The notes under the pieces were generated by a model, which worked only from the letters and a program-made list of their open reading frames with translations, was not told where the DNA came from and made no database searches. Below, piece after piece: positions 27,193 through 35,515 of a stretch of DNA of 64,000 nucleotides. The position numbers and the translations under genes are program-made. This stretch comes from GCA-016699895 sp964633435 (GTDB lineage: Bacteria > Patescibacteriota > Saccharimonadia > Saccharimonadales > Saccharimonadaceae), in assembly GCA_964633435.1 (NCBI GenBank), contig CAZWHA010000001.1:211054-275053 (forward strand), given 5' to 3'. The stretch's first letter is position 1, and every line of letters starts with the position of its first letter.

Positions 27193-27226
27193 TTGACACA
27201 ATCAATGGGGGGGGGGGGGGTATCAT
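27193..27226 (+). promoter_or_regulatory. Promoter with a 14-G spacer, likely phase variable
   Basis: TTGACA (27193-27198) and TATCAT (27221-27226) are good -35 and -10 boxes but lie 22 bases apart; 14 of these bases are an unbroken G run (27207-27220). About nine Gs would give the 17-base optimum, so changes in run length would tune or switch the promoter. The -10 ends six bases before an ATG at 27233, the spacing seen at many leaderless genes here. It drives the second adaptor/beta-helix cluster. Confidence 0.75.
27207..27220 (+). repeat. G14 homopolymer between -35 and -10
   Basis: Longest homopolymer in the window, placed exactly inside a promoter spacer. Its length may be heterogeneous in the population. 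Confidence 0.9.
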
Positions 27227-27232
27227 AGAAGC

Positions 27233-27358
27233 ATGCTAAACACAAGCTACATAAAGTCTTCTGAATACGTATCATACATACCAGCCTTCTCAGCCACCAA
27301 GCTGCTGACGGCACCACCAACACTAACTGCCATCACGGTAGAGAAAAGGAACACGTAA
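27233..27358 (+). CDS. Possible leaderless 41-residue leader ORF
   Basis: The ATG lies six bases after TATCAT of the poly-G promoter, matching the spacing of the leaderless genes in this window. It encodes 41 residues (MLNTSYIKSSEYVSYIP and onward to TAITVEKRNT) and ends eight bases before the ATG of the adaptor gene at 27366, whose AAAGGA ribosome site lies inside it. It may be a translated leader that couples transcription to the surface-gene cassette. No homologue recognised. Confidence 0.4.
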   Translation: MLNTSYIKSSEYVSYIPAFSATKLLTAPPTLTAITVEKRNT

Positions 27359-27365
27359 ACTAATC

Positions 27366-27653
27366 ATGTCCAGCCCAGGAGTAGGCGGCTCACTCAGTGC
27401 CGCATCAGACGTATACTTTAACAACCCTAGTCAAGACAACATCCTTACCTATGATGGTAGTCTGAGTAAGTGGAGGAATGGGGTGGCGGGGAGTAGTAAC
27501 ATGCGTTTTTATAGTGGCAGTGCTTGGCAAGCTCGTGGCAGCTCGCCGTTCCCGGTGACATTTGACGCCGGCCTGACTGACCCTGTCCCGCAGCCGACCG
27601 ATTGGCTACCGGGCGATCACATCATCAGCCTTAATCCGCCGGTAGCGCCATGA
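27366..27653 (+). CDS. Stand-alone adaptor protein of the beta-helix family
   Basis: 95 residues opening with SSPGVGGSLSAASDVYF then NNPSQDNILTYDGS, the same adaptor that heads the proteins at 3293, 4572 and 5811, here with LTYDGSLSKWRN nearer to generic tail-fibre repeats. Instead of continuing into a beta-helix, it ends after ~95 residues, and its TGA overlaps the ATG of a beta-helix gene (ATGA at 27650). This looks like the adaptor and the effector split into two coupled genes. It lies directly downstream of the poly-G promoter. Confidence 0.65.
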   Translation: MSSPGVGGSLSAASDVYFNNPSQDNILTYDGSLSKWRNGVAGSSNMRFYSGSAWQARGSSPFPVTFDAGLTDPVPQPTDWLPGDHIISLNPPVAP

Positions 27654-28876
27654 CGCAGCTGCGCACGCTTACGACTGAACAGCAGTTAGTAGGAGTTGGG
27701 TTGCCGCCGATTGATTTGTCCATGACGGATACGGTGTTTCGGCCGCAATCGTTCGCCACGCTCGCCGAGGCACGAACAGCGCTTGGTGCGCCAGCTGGTG
27801 CCAATTATGTGATGTGGACGTTTGGTAATACCGACCTCGAAACGGTGTTTGCCAATAACTTAGGTGAAAACGACATCCTGGTCCTGCCAGAGCGCGAAGA
27901 CCCGTACCTCATTAATTCATCCAATGGCTTTATGGCTGGCGGTGTGGCCGAAGTCGATGGTGTCGGGCCGAACGGCCTAAAAGACGGCTCGCGCTATCCG
28001 ATCGTCTCCAACCCGCGCAACTGGTTCTCGATGTGCCGCGCCAGGCGCGGGGTTATTGGCCTTGGCCCAGGCGTCGTGATACAGCCTTCGCAGTCAAGCT
28101 GGTCGCAAGGCCGCTGGCCTATCCTCCAGAACGAGCCAGCTGGCCAGCAATTCCAGAAGCGCTACATGACTGATGGCTCCTCGGCCGACATGGTGGGGGC
28201 TCAGTGCGTACTGGTAGCTTGCGAAAGCGCTAGTCCTTTTTTTGCAAACTTTACCTTACGCAGTCGCGATTTTGGTGGCGTTCAGTACAGTGGCCTAACC
28301 ATGAACGGCGGAACGCTGAAGACGGTGAAGCGTATTCACTTTGATGGCTGCTGGCGTGGCAACGAGGGTGTGCCGAACGGAGAAACTGGTGGCTTGGGCT
28401 TTAACTCGGGTACTTATTTGGTTGAGCATTGCGATTTCGTCAGTAATAACGGCCCATCGCCCATTATGTGGAACCGCACCCAGGGTGGTACGGTGCGTCA
28501 TGTGCGCTCTAGCCGTCCAAATTACGGTATGTTTACCTTTTGGCGTGCTGGCAAAACGAATGTGTTTGAAAGCGTTTGGATGGACTGCAATCGCACCGGC
28601 CTGAACCTTGAAGAAAACGATGGCGACTTTGTGCTGAACTGGAATACGGGAAAGATGATACTGGATTCGTCGCTGAGTAAATTTCACCTAAATATGAACC
28701 CGTCCGGCGGGTCAATCAAAGTCAGCCTTACAGATGTAGAATGCTCGCCCAACGGCTGGACACCAAATACGGTCAGCGCAAATGTATATACCACCGCGGG
28801 CGTGCAGCGCCGCTCGGATGTCACGAGCAATGGTTTACCGGTAGCATATTTACCAGCAGCAAACTGGATTAATTAA
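27650..28876 (+). CDS. Parallel beta-helix protein of the poly-G-controlled cassette
   Basis: 408 residues, start overlapping the stop of the adaptor gene. Beta-helix-type rungs are visible (NFTLRSRDFGGVQYSGLTM, KRIHFDGCWRG, YLVEHCDFVSNN, GTVRHVRSSRP, NVFESVWMDC). The opening (LRTLTTEQQLVGVGLPP) lacks a signal peptide. With its neighbour it reconstitutes the adaptor plus beta-helix layout of the 3.3-7 kb genes. A glycan-binding or cleaving role is inferred from the fold. Confidence 0.65.
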   Translation: MTQLRTLTTEQQLVGVGLPPIDLSMTDTVFRPQSFATLAEARTALGAPAGANYVMWTFGNTDLETVFANNLGENDILVLPEREDPYLINSSNGFMAGGVAEVDGVGPNGLKDGSRYPIVSNPRNWFSMCRARRGVIGLGPGVVIQPSQSSWSQGRWPILQNEPAGQQFQKRYMTDGSSADMVGAQCVLVACESASPFFANFTLRSRDFGGVQYSGLTMNGGTLKTVKRIHFDGCWRGNEGVPNGETGGLGFNSGTYLVEHCDFVSNNGPSPIMWNRTQGGTVRHVRSSRPNYGMFTFWRAGKTNVFESVWMDCNRTGLNLEENDGDFVLNWNTGKMILDSSLSKFHLNMNPSGGSIKVSLTDVECSPNGWTPNTVSANVYTTAGVQRRSDVTSNGLPVAYLPAANWIN

Positions 28877-28893
28877 TCGAAAGGATACTAACT

Positions 28894-29799
28894 ATGGCAC
28901 TAACTCGTTATTTATTTGAAACCGGACCGGATGGCGCAGCCCTCACTAACGCTAACTCAGGCTCGAGCGCGGCCAGCGTCAACGGAGGTTCGACCTCGGT
29001 TTTCTCGGCGGCACACAAGGCGCATGGTAATTTGGGCGCTCGGTTTATCAACGCCTCTGGGCAGAATAGCTTCCGTCGCTATCCGCTTGCTGCCTCGGCT
29101 ACAACCTGGCAGTTCTCTGGCGTTTTCACCATGCCAGCGACACCGGCATCTGCCTTCATTATCCTTGGATTTCCCAATGCATCGGGTACTTGGCGGCTCA
29201 CTCTTAATATCAACACCGAATCGCGGCTAGTCATTGGTGACGCAAGCGGCACTACCACACAGATCACGAACCCACTGACTGCTGGTGCAAAGTACCGCGT
29301 GACGCTACAGGTTGTCGGGGGGTCTACGACGAGCTCAAATGTTATCGCTAAAATATATGCTGAATCCAGTGGCGCTTGGGTCACGCAGCTCGGATCAACC
29401 TGGACATCATCAACCTCTAATACGGGTACCGATGCTGTCATCGGAGCTGATATCGGTGTGCTCACTTCAGCAGCTTCGGCGTATACCATGGGGTGGGACG
29501 ATATACAGCTCAATAATGGCGCGGGCGGTGAAATTGATGACATCGTCGAACAACTTGCCACTCCGGTGGTGATGCTTGGTGCTGCCACCAATCCTTCTAC
29601 GGTCGGCGGGTCGGACGGCTCGCAGGTGGTGACGTGGGCTGCGGTGCCGGGCGCTAGCTCGTACGAAGCCTGGATCGCAAGCGGCGCCTCACCAGCACAA
29701 GGTGATTTCACGCGGGTGGCCACGAATGTCACGAGCCCGTATACGTTCACCGGCCTGACAGCAGGCGAGCGAGCCTACGGGATAAAGGCAAAGGCGTAG
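28894..29799 (+). CDS. ConA/LamG-like domain plus fibronectin type III domain protein
   Basis: 301 residues with an AAAGGA ribosome site. Residues ~1-205 form a jelly-roll-like domain (LTRYLFETGPDGA, FSGVFTMPATPASAFIILGF, MGWDDIQLNNG), like the protein at the window's left edge. Residues ~220-301 look like a fibronectin type III module (VVTWAAVPGASSYEAWIA, YTFTGLTAGERAYGIKAKA). Both are common in surface and tail-associated binding proteins. Part of the poly-G cassette. Confidence 0.65.
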   Translation: MALTRYLFETGPDGAALTNANSGSSAASVNGGSTSVFSAAHKAHGNLGARFINASGQNSFRRYPLAASATTWQFSGVFTMPATPASAFIILGFPNASGTWRLTLNINTESRLVIGDASGTTTQITNPLTAGAKYRVTLQVVGGSTTSSNVIAKIYAESSGAWVTQLGSTWTSSTSNTGTDAVIGADIGVLTSAASAYTMGWDDIQLNNGAGGEIDDIVEQLATPVVMLGAATNPSTVGGSDGSQVVTWAAVPGASSYEAWIASGASPAQGDFTRVATNVTSPYTFTGLTAGERAYGIKAKA

Positions 29800-29806
29800 T
29801 GCGCCC

Positions 29807-30040
29807 ATGCTTGACTCTTTAATAGGCTACACTACGAGTGCGCTTATCGATCCCGTTAGTGCTGATTCGTTCATTGGGTATACTGTTGGGCTACTCTATG
29901 ATCCCGGTGCGCATGGCGATTCACTGATAGGCTACGCAAGCGGCACGCTATCGTCGCCACACCATCCCATCGGCACCTGGAATGGCGCAACTGTGGTGTG
30001 GAGTTCGATAGGCACCTGGAATGGCACTGGTATAGTGTAG
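29807..30040 (+). CDS. Small repeat protein, 77 residues
   Basis: Starts eight bases after the previous stop. It consists of three copies of a ~19-residue unit with the core DSLIGY/DSFIGY (residues ~3, 22, 43) and two copies of IGTWNG near the end. This is not a known family to me; such repeats suggest a small fibrous or beta-structured partner of the neighbouring surface proteins. The ribosome site is weak, so expression is less certain. Confidence 0.5.
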   Translation: MLDSLIGYTTSALIDPVSADSFIGYTVGLLYDPGAHGDSLIGYASGTLSSPHHPIGTWNGATVVWSSIGTWNGTGIV

Positions 30041-30139
30041 AATATTCCACTTAGTTTTGTCGCGGTTGCGCCTGGTTTGACATCTGTGATAAAATTGAAA
30101 AAATCACTGCGGCAACTATGATGTAAAGAAGGAGAGACT

Positions 30140-30811
30140 ATGACCGTGAATACCAAACCAAAAGCCCCACTGATCGATGAACTCGTTAATCGAGAAGATG
30201 CACTTGAAGCCCAAGTGCATCTTTTATATCCCGGCAAGAAGCAGCCGTTTGGCACATATGGCCTGCGGTTGGCGGCAGTAACATGTCCAGATCCAGCGGA
30301 AGCATTGGATCGATTAGCACATCAGCCCGATGACGAGGTCATTCCATCAACGGCGCCACCGCTCGACGGAGCTTTGCCGCTCTGGATGCGGTTCTTTCGC
30401 TACGAAGAGACGAGTAATTCTCAGACCAGTCGTCCTGCTATCATGCAGCACCGGGTCGGCGGACTGGCCGTTAATGTCGGCAATCGGTTCCAGGATCTAA
30501 CGACGATTAATGCGAACGCTCCATTGTCGCCCGCACTGCGCCTCTGGCTCGGTTTCTTCCCGCTGGATCGACAGCGCAAATTGCCAGATGAGCTGTTTAG
30601 GCTAGCTAGGCAGCATGGGCTGCTGGATGATGTGGCGGCCTTTCGGCAGCAAGTCCCGCGGCCTGCTGCTGGCTACATGGATCCTTCGTTTACCATGCGC
30701 TATGCCGAGCACCTGATTGCAACAACCCAGGCGCAGGATCCTGCAGTTGCCGAGGTGTCTTTCTGGCAAAGCACTCAAGCTCGGATCACGAAGATGATTG
30801 AAAAGGAATAA
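30140..30811 (+). CDS. Hypothetical soluble protein, 223 residues
   Basis: An AAGGAGAGA ribosome site precedes the ATG; a TAAAAT box lies about 40 bases upstream. No signal peptide or membrane helix. The sequence has APLIDELVNREDALEAQVH at the start, a LPLWMRFFRYEE / LRLWLGFFPLDRQRKLPDE pair in the middle that looks like an internal repeat, and a helical end. No family recognised. Confidence 0.6.
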   Translation: MTVNTKPKAPLIDELVNREDALEAQVHLLYPGKKQPFGTYGLRLAAVTCPDPAEALDRLAHQPDDEVIPSTAPPLDGALPLWMRFFRYEETSNSQTSRPAIMQHRVGGLAVNVGNRFQDLTTINANAPLSPALRLWLGFFPLDRQRKLPDELFRLARQHGLLDDVAAFRQQVPRPAAGYMDPSFTMRYAEHLIATTQAQDPAVAEVSFWQSTQARITKMIEKE

Positions 30812-30856
30812 CGTCGCTCATTTCCAGTAACTGATCTATCATGTTACAATAAACAT

Positions 30857-31264
30857 ATGCGTTTACCGACTGATTTTTCGGATATCAAAAAGCATCTGAC
30901 CCTCGACAACATTGCGCTGCTGGTGGCGATGGTGCTGGCGCTTAGTTGGGCGTGGTCGACGATTAATGTTCTAACGAAAAATTACGACCTGGAAAAGCAA
31001 GTTCAACAGGCTCGATTGGATAATCAAGTTCTCGAGCTACAGAATGAAACCCTGCGGCTACAACAAGCGTATTATCAGACGGATGAATTTCTGGAGCTGC
31101 AGGCACGGGCACTACTAGGCAAAGCGAATCCGGGTGAACATCTCGTGGTCTTGCCGCGTTTCAGTGCCGAAAGTAACAATAATAGCACTGGAAATACTGG
31201 CCTAACGTCAGAAAAGTCGAACTTTGAACAATGGATGGATTTCCTGTTTGGGCGGCAATCCTAA
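30857..31264 (+). CDS. FtsB/DivIC-like septum protein
   Basis: 135 residues; TACAAT ends six bases before the ATG (leaderless). One membrane helix (IALLVAMVLALSWAWSTINVL, split here as residues ~16-36) is followed by a coiled coil (LEKQVQQARLDNQVLELQN, ~45-75) and a short domain ending in ALLGKANPGEHLVVLP, the standard layout of FtsB/DivIC, which link FtsL and FtsQ in the divisome. The tail is polar. Confidence 0.7.
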   Translation: MRLPTDFSDIKKHLTLDNIALLVAMVLALSWAWSTINVLTKNYDLEKQVQQARLDNQVLELQNETLRLQQAYYQTDEFLELQARALLGKANPGEHLVVLPRFSAESNNNSTGNTGLTSEKSNFEQWMDFLFGRQS

Positions 31265-31286
31265 CATGTGCTACAATGGGTAAAGC

Positions 31287-31730
31287 ATGAAAAAACAAGC
31301 GGGGTTTACAGCGATCGAGTTGATAGTGGCGCTCATCGTGTTGGTCACGTTGGCGGTCTTTTTCGTTATTCAGCGCAACAATATGGAGGCGGCCGGTCGC
31401 GACCAGACCAGGAAAACAGCCATCAATGCGATGTATTATGGCCTGACAGAGGTCTATTACCAGCAGCACAGCTATTATCCACAAACCATTTCTCGCGATG
31501 TCCTGCCATCAGTTGACCCAACTCTATTTACTGATCCAGACGGTTTTACACTGGACGGCGATAACTGCACTTATACAGATTTTAACGACGAGCAGGCCGT
31601 TGATGGCGACTGTAATTACAAATATGTGCCGAGCAGTTGTAACGAAGCTGGTCATTGCCTGAAATTTAAATTGACGGCTGACATGGAAACCGAAGAGGCG
31701 TTCACTAGAACGTCACCAGCTAAAAAGTAG
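31287..31730 (+). CDS. Type IV prepilin-like protein
   Basis: 147 residues. The N-terminus KKQAGFTAIELIVALIVL is a class III signal: cleavage after Gly6, Phe at +1, Glu at +5 and a hydrophobic helix. Prepilins are processed by PilD-type peptidase and assembled into type IV pili, used by Saccharibacteria for twitching and host contact. The C-terminal part has four cysteines (DNCTY, GDCNY, SSCNE, GHCLK). No other pilus gene is nearby, so it may be a minor or orphan pilin. Confidence 0.8.
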   Translation: MKKQAGFTAIELIVALIVLVTLAVFFVIQRNNMEAAGRDQTRKTAINAMYYGLTEVYYQQHSYYPQTISRDVLPSVDPTLFTDPDGFTLDGDNCTYTDFNDEQAVDGDCNYKYVPSSCNEAGHCLKFKLTADMETEEAFTRTSPAKK

Positions 31731-32486
31731 CTAGTGCCGATACTTGGTTGGCTCGCCTTCGTCGACCGCCTGGACGACGCGATTAACGACTTGGAATTGT
31801 TCGCTAGGATTGCGGACAAAATTGAAACGATAAGTGTGCTCGTCGCCGACCGTGCTGAGGCGAATTGAACCATAATTTAGTAGTGTCTGAAAAGCGCCGC
31901 TCTGACTGTAGCTACAGTCTTCGATATGTTCCAGTTCGACATTTTGGTTCATTCGCGCAAAGGGTGAGATCTGAATGTTCGCGATGACACGCTCGCTCGT
32001 CACGATAAAGTAGTTTTGGTTGTAAACGTACGTTGCAATCAGTCCGCCGACAAAACAAGCCACCGCTAGCGAAAATCCAATCAGCAACACATATGGGCTG
32101 CCGTTGATCGAGCCTGAAATCAGAACTGTTCCGATAATAAAGGCCATAAAAGCCGCACATACTACTCCCCAAATGAGAACCAGTCCAAAAATTGACCGTT
32201 CAACATCAATGACGACGTACTCACTGGCCCCGATATCGAGTTCGGGATAATTAGCGACCGATTCATCATGTTTTTTCTGTATATCCGGTGGTATTGGTGT
32301 TGATTCGTCGGTGGTCGTTGGTTCAGGAGTCAGGGTGGGACTAGAGATTGGAGCGGCTGGTTCAGGCGCGGCAGGAGACGGCGGTGTCTGATCTGGCACC
32401 GGTGTATCCGCTGACTCTGGATGATGATACAGCGGTCGACCTTCTGCGTCGTAGGCGACAGGCCTGTCCTCTGACTGCTCCTCCAT
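31731..32486 (-). CDS. Membrane protein with PH-like (bPH/DUF304) domain
   Basis: About 251 residues from the ATG at 32486, chosen because TACAAT ends seven bases upstream. A Pro/Thr-rich cytoplasmic N-terminus (~85 residues) is followed by two membrane helices (VLIWGVVCAAFMAFIIGTVL and LLIGFSLAVACFVGGLIATY) and a PH-like domain (YFIVTSERVIANIQIS, LEHIEDCSYSQSG, IRLSTVGDEHTYRF, VRNPSEQF). Convergent with the prepilin gene. Function unknown. Confidence 0.65.
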   Translation of the reverse strand: MEEQSEDRPVAYDAEGRPLYHHPESADTPVPDQTPPSPAAPEPAAPISSPTLTPEPTTTDESTPIPPDIQKKHDESVANYPELDIGASEYVVIDVERSIFGLVLIWGVVCAAFMAFIIGTVLISGSINGSPYVLLIGFSLAVACFVGGLIATYVYNQNYFIVTSERVIANIQISPFARMNQNVELEHIEDCSYSQSGAFQTLLNYGSIRLSTVGDEHTYRFNFVRNPSEQFQVVNRVVQAVDEGEPTKYRH

Positions 32487-32560
32487 AACATTCATTGTAT
32501 AACAAAATCGCCCTAAAACCAAAGCTTGCGACTGGCTGATACTTTGTATACAATGGCTAC

Positions 32561-34324
32561 ATGAAAAAGCTCATGCTTGTTCTAGCATCGCTACTAGTTC
32601 TGACTAGCTTGCCGATGCCGGTCCAGGCCGAGCCGCCTGAAACCTGCAATACATTCAAAATTACCGAGATCGGTGCTAATTTGACCGATCAATTTATCGA
32701 ACTAATTAATTGTGGTTCGGTAGAGCAAAGTTTGGCTGGCTATGCGTTGACGGCGCAGTATAGCATCAAGACAACCAGCCACACCTTCTCGTCCGAACTA
32801 TATATTCCGCCCGGCGGTTATTATGCCCTATTCCTATCGGACAGTGTCGGCTTGCAGCTGACCAAGAACCCTTCAATCGATCGTCAAGTCCAGCTGCTCG
32901 ACCCAAGCAGCCTCGCGATTGACAGCGTGTCGTATAATTCACAAAAAACCAACAAGTCCTGGTCGCTGACCAACGGTGTTTGGCAGAGTATGGATCCGAC
33001 GCCCGGACAGGCTAATTTGATCAGCGGTCCTCCGGTCGACGAAGTGCCAATGCCACCCGATGAACCGATCAATTTGGACTGTGAAGCGCTGAAAATCGTG
33101 GAAATCGGCGCTAATCCTGATGGCAAACAGTACGATCAGCAGTTCGTTGAGCTAACTAATCAAGCCGATCAACCAATTAGTGTAAAAGACTGTCGGTTAA
33201 TGACGAATCGCAGCACCAGCAAGTATTTTTCATTTGGGAATGAAACGCTCGATGTCGGAGAACTACAAACGATTTTGATCGCTGACACTGAACTAACACT
33301 GTCGAAAACTGTGGCTGGGACGGTATATGTCGTATCGAGCGATGGTCTGACAGAATTTCACGCCGTGGAGTATCCGACTCTAGCAGCCGGCACTTCATGG
33401 TGGCTGTTGGATCAGGTATGGCAGGTGTCGAAACAGCCAAGCCCGGGCATTATTAATCAGAATCCGCCGGTCAATCACTGTGACGGGGTAAAATTATCGG
33501 AAATTGGTGCTAATGTGGATGACCAGTTTATCGAGCTAGTGAATGTCAGCGATCAGCCAGTTAATTTGAGTGGTTGTCAGCTAATGACCAATCGTAGTGC
33601 GACGAACTATTTTGCCTTCGAGGACGAAACTCTAGCTCCAGGTGCTTTTCGAGTGGTGAAGCTAGCTGATACGACGCTTACACTAACGAAAACGACGTCG
33701 GGCACCGTTTATTTCTATAGCTCGGATGGCGAGTTGGAGATAGATAGTGTCGATTATGCTGACCTGGCCCAGGGTACGTCGTGGTCAATCATTGACGGCA
33801 GCTGGGCGCAAACCCATGCGGCGACACCAGGACTAGTGAATATTTATCAGGAATACCCGACCTGTCAGGACGGCTACTACCGCAATCTGGAAACAGGTCG
33901 TTGCAACAAAATTGTCGTAGCGACTGGGCCGGCAACTTGTCCAGCCGGGCAGTATCGCAACCAGGCTACTAATCGTTGCCGAAAACTCGAAACCGCCTCA
34001 ACCCTGACGCCTTGCAAAGAGGGCCAGGAGCGCAACCCGGAAACCAACCGCTGTCGGAAAATTGCGGCGACTGTTTCGACCTTGAAACCCTGCGCCGATG
34101 GCTATGAGCGCAACACCGAAACGAATCGTTGTCGTAAAATCATTGAAACTGCTGCCGCGCAGTTTGCAGTGGATCCTGGTCCACCATCGAATACGAGTCA
34201 GCATCTGATGGTGGCGGCCTTGGGCGTCCTGGCAGCCACAACTGTTATATTGCTGTTTCAATACCGCATGGAGCTCGGTCAATTGATCCGCAAATTCCGT
34301 ACGCAATTTCTGACCGTCCGCTAG
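32561..34324 (+). CDS. Surface protein with three lamin-tail domains and four Cys repeats
   Basis: 587 residues; TACAAT ends six bases before the ATG. Signal peptide (KKLMLVLASLLVLTSLPMPVQA). Three lamin-tail (LTD) domains start at FKITEIGANLTDQFIELIN (~32), LKIVEIGANPDGKQYDQQF (~180) and VKLSEIGANVDDQFIELVN (~311). Four ~35-residue repeats then follow with the pattern C..G..RN..T.RC.K (CQDGYYRNLETGRC, CPAGQYRNQATNRC, CKEGQERNPETNRC, CADGYERNTETNRC). A C-terminal helix (MVAALGVLAATTVILLF) and basic tail anchor it. LTD proteins with this Cys repeat look characteristic of Saccharibacteria cell surfaces (my recollection). The DsbA-like protein may form its disulfides. Confidence 0.75.
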   Translation: MKKLMLVLASLLVLTSLPMPVQAEPPETCNTFKITEIGANLTDQFIELINCGSVEQSLAGYALTAQYSIKTTSHTFSSELYIPPGGYYALFLSDSVGLQLTKNPSIDRQVQLLDPSSLAIDSVSYNSQKTNKSWSLTNGVWQSMDPTPGQANLISGPPVDEVPMPPDEPINLDCEALKIVEIGANPDGKQYDQQFVELTNQADQPISVKDCRLMTNRSTSKYFSFGNETLDVGELQTILIADTELTLSKTVAGTVYVVSSDGLTEFHAVEYPTLAAGTSWWLLDQVWQVSKQPSPGIINQNPPVNHCDGVKLSEIGANVDDQFIELVNVSDQPVNLSGCQLMTNRSATNYFAFEDETLAPGAFRVVKLADTTLTLTKTTSGTVYFYSSDGELEIDSVDYADLAQGTSWSIIDGSWAQTHAATPGLVNIYQEYPTCQDGYYRNLETGRCNKIVVATGPATCPAGQYRNQATNRCRKLETASTLTPCKEGQERNPETNRCRKIAATVSTLKPCADGYERNTETNRCRKIIETAAAQFAVDPGPPSNTSQHLMVAALGVLAATTVILLFQYRMELGQLIRKFRTQFLTVR

Positions 34325-34343
34325 AGCGTGCTAGAATTGGTAT

Positions 34344-34826
34344 ATGCGAATCATTGGTATCGATCCTGGCACGGGTATCTTAGGTTTTGGCGTCATTGAC
34401 GTTATAAAAGGCAAGCCGCCGCTGATGGTTGATGCTGGTGTGGTGACGACACCGGCACACACGCCACTCACGGAACGTTTGGTTGATATCTATGACAGCT
34501 TGACAGAGATCATTGCCGCAACCCAACCAGACGTGATGTCGATCGAAAAGTTGTTTTTTTCCCGTAATATTACGACGGCGATTAGCGTGTCGCATGCGCG
34601 TGGTGTTGCCATGTTGGCGGGCGCCAAAGCTGATATGCCGATCTACGAATACACACCGCTCCAGATCAAACAAACCTTGACGGGTTATGGCCGGGCCGAC
34701 AAAAAACAAGTCCAGGAAATGGTGCGGGTCCATTTGAATCTAAGAACCGCGCCCAAGCCAGATGACTGTGCTGATGCGCTGGCGGCGGCGATTACGCACG
34801 ATATGATGACGCGGACCAATCGCTAA
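34344..34826 (+). CDS. ruvC: Holliday junction resolvase RuvC
   Basis: 160 residues; TAGAAT ends six bases before the ATG. It cleaves Holliday junctions with RuvAB. The first catalytic Asp is in IGIDPGTGILGFGVI; Glu in SIEKLFFSRN, and the acidic pair in PDDCADALAAAITH. Length is normal. Next to ruvA, separated only by the DUF1697 gene; ruvB is not in the window. Confidence 0.92.
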   Translation: MRIIGIDPGTGILGFGVIDVIKGKPPLMVDAGVVTTPAHTPLTERLVDIYDSLTEIIAATQPDVMSIEKLFFSRNITTAISVSHARGVAMLAGAKADMPIYEYTPLQIKQTLTGYGRADKKQVQEMVRVHLNLRTAPKPDDCADALAAAITHDMMTRTNR

Positions 34827-34857
34827 TCTACGAGAGACTACGTGGTAAGATAGAAGG

Positions 34858-35412
34858 ATGAAATATGTCGTACTGCTGCGTGGAGTAAATGTTGGTGGTA
34901 ATCACCGTGTGCCGAAGGCCGAGTTCCAGAAAGTACTAGAAGATCTCGGTTTTCGCGACGTGGTAATTTATATTAATTCGGGCAACGCAGTGTTTACGAG
35001 CGACAGCGAGCCAAAGACGAATGACATACAGGCAGCACTCGAGAAACATTTTGGATTCACTATTCCTACACTGGTATTGACCGGGGCTACAGTTAAAGCA
35101 ATCGCAGCAGCCATTCCTGCGGATTGGACAAACGATTCGCCAAAGCCTGATAAATCTGGCCAAAAATCTGACGTACTATATTTGTTTGACACTGCTAATA
35201 CGCCAGATATTTTAGAAAAATTGGGTCACAAGCCAGAGATCGAGAAGATGATCTATGTTGAGGGTGCAGTGCTCGCGAATATTACTCGCCAAAATCAGTC
35301 AAAAGGCAGCTTGCAAAAACTTGTCGGCAGTACATTGTACGAGCACGTAACGATTCGCAACATTGCAACTGCAAAGAAATTAGCTGAACTCACGGAAGCC
35401 TCTGCGTCATAG
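34858..35412 (+). CDS. DUF1697 family protein
   Basis: 184 residues; TAAGAT ends six bases before the ATG. The family start KYVVLLRGVNVGGNHRVPKAEFQKVLEDLGF followed by VVIYINSGNAVF is diagnostic of DUF1697 (given here in parts: LLRGVNVGG, INSGNAVF, YVEGAVLANI). The molecular function of the family is unknown. Sits between ruvC and ruvA but has its own promoter. Confidence 0.8.
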   Translation: MKYVVLLRGVNVGGNHRVPKAEFQKVLEDLGFRDVVIYINSGNAVFTSDSEPKTNDIQAALEKHFGFTIPTLVLTGATVKAIAAAIPADWTNDSPKPDKSGQKSDVLYLFDTANTPDILEKLGHKPEIEKMIYVEGAVLANITRQNQSKGSLQKLVGSTLYEHVTIRNIATAKKLAELTEASAS

Positions 35413-35515
35413 GTCTCGATACTAGCGAATGTTATGTACTAATGCAACACGTCGCAACCTCGGAAAAAACTTGCAAACAATCTTTTCGCTCGGTTCCTAA
35501 TGTTATAATAGCTGG

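Noticed and set aside
29079..29750. Minus-strand ORF of 223 codons inside the LamG/FN3 gene
   Set aside because: Mirror of a low-complexity Thr/Ser/Ala coding frame; no start signals.
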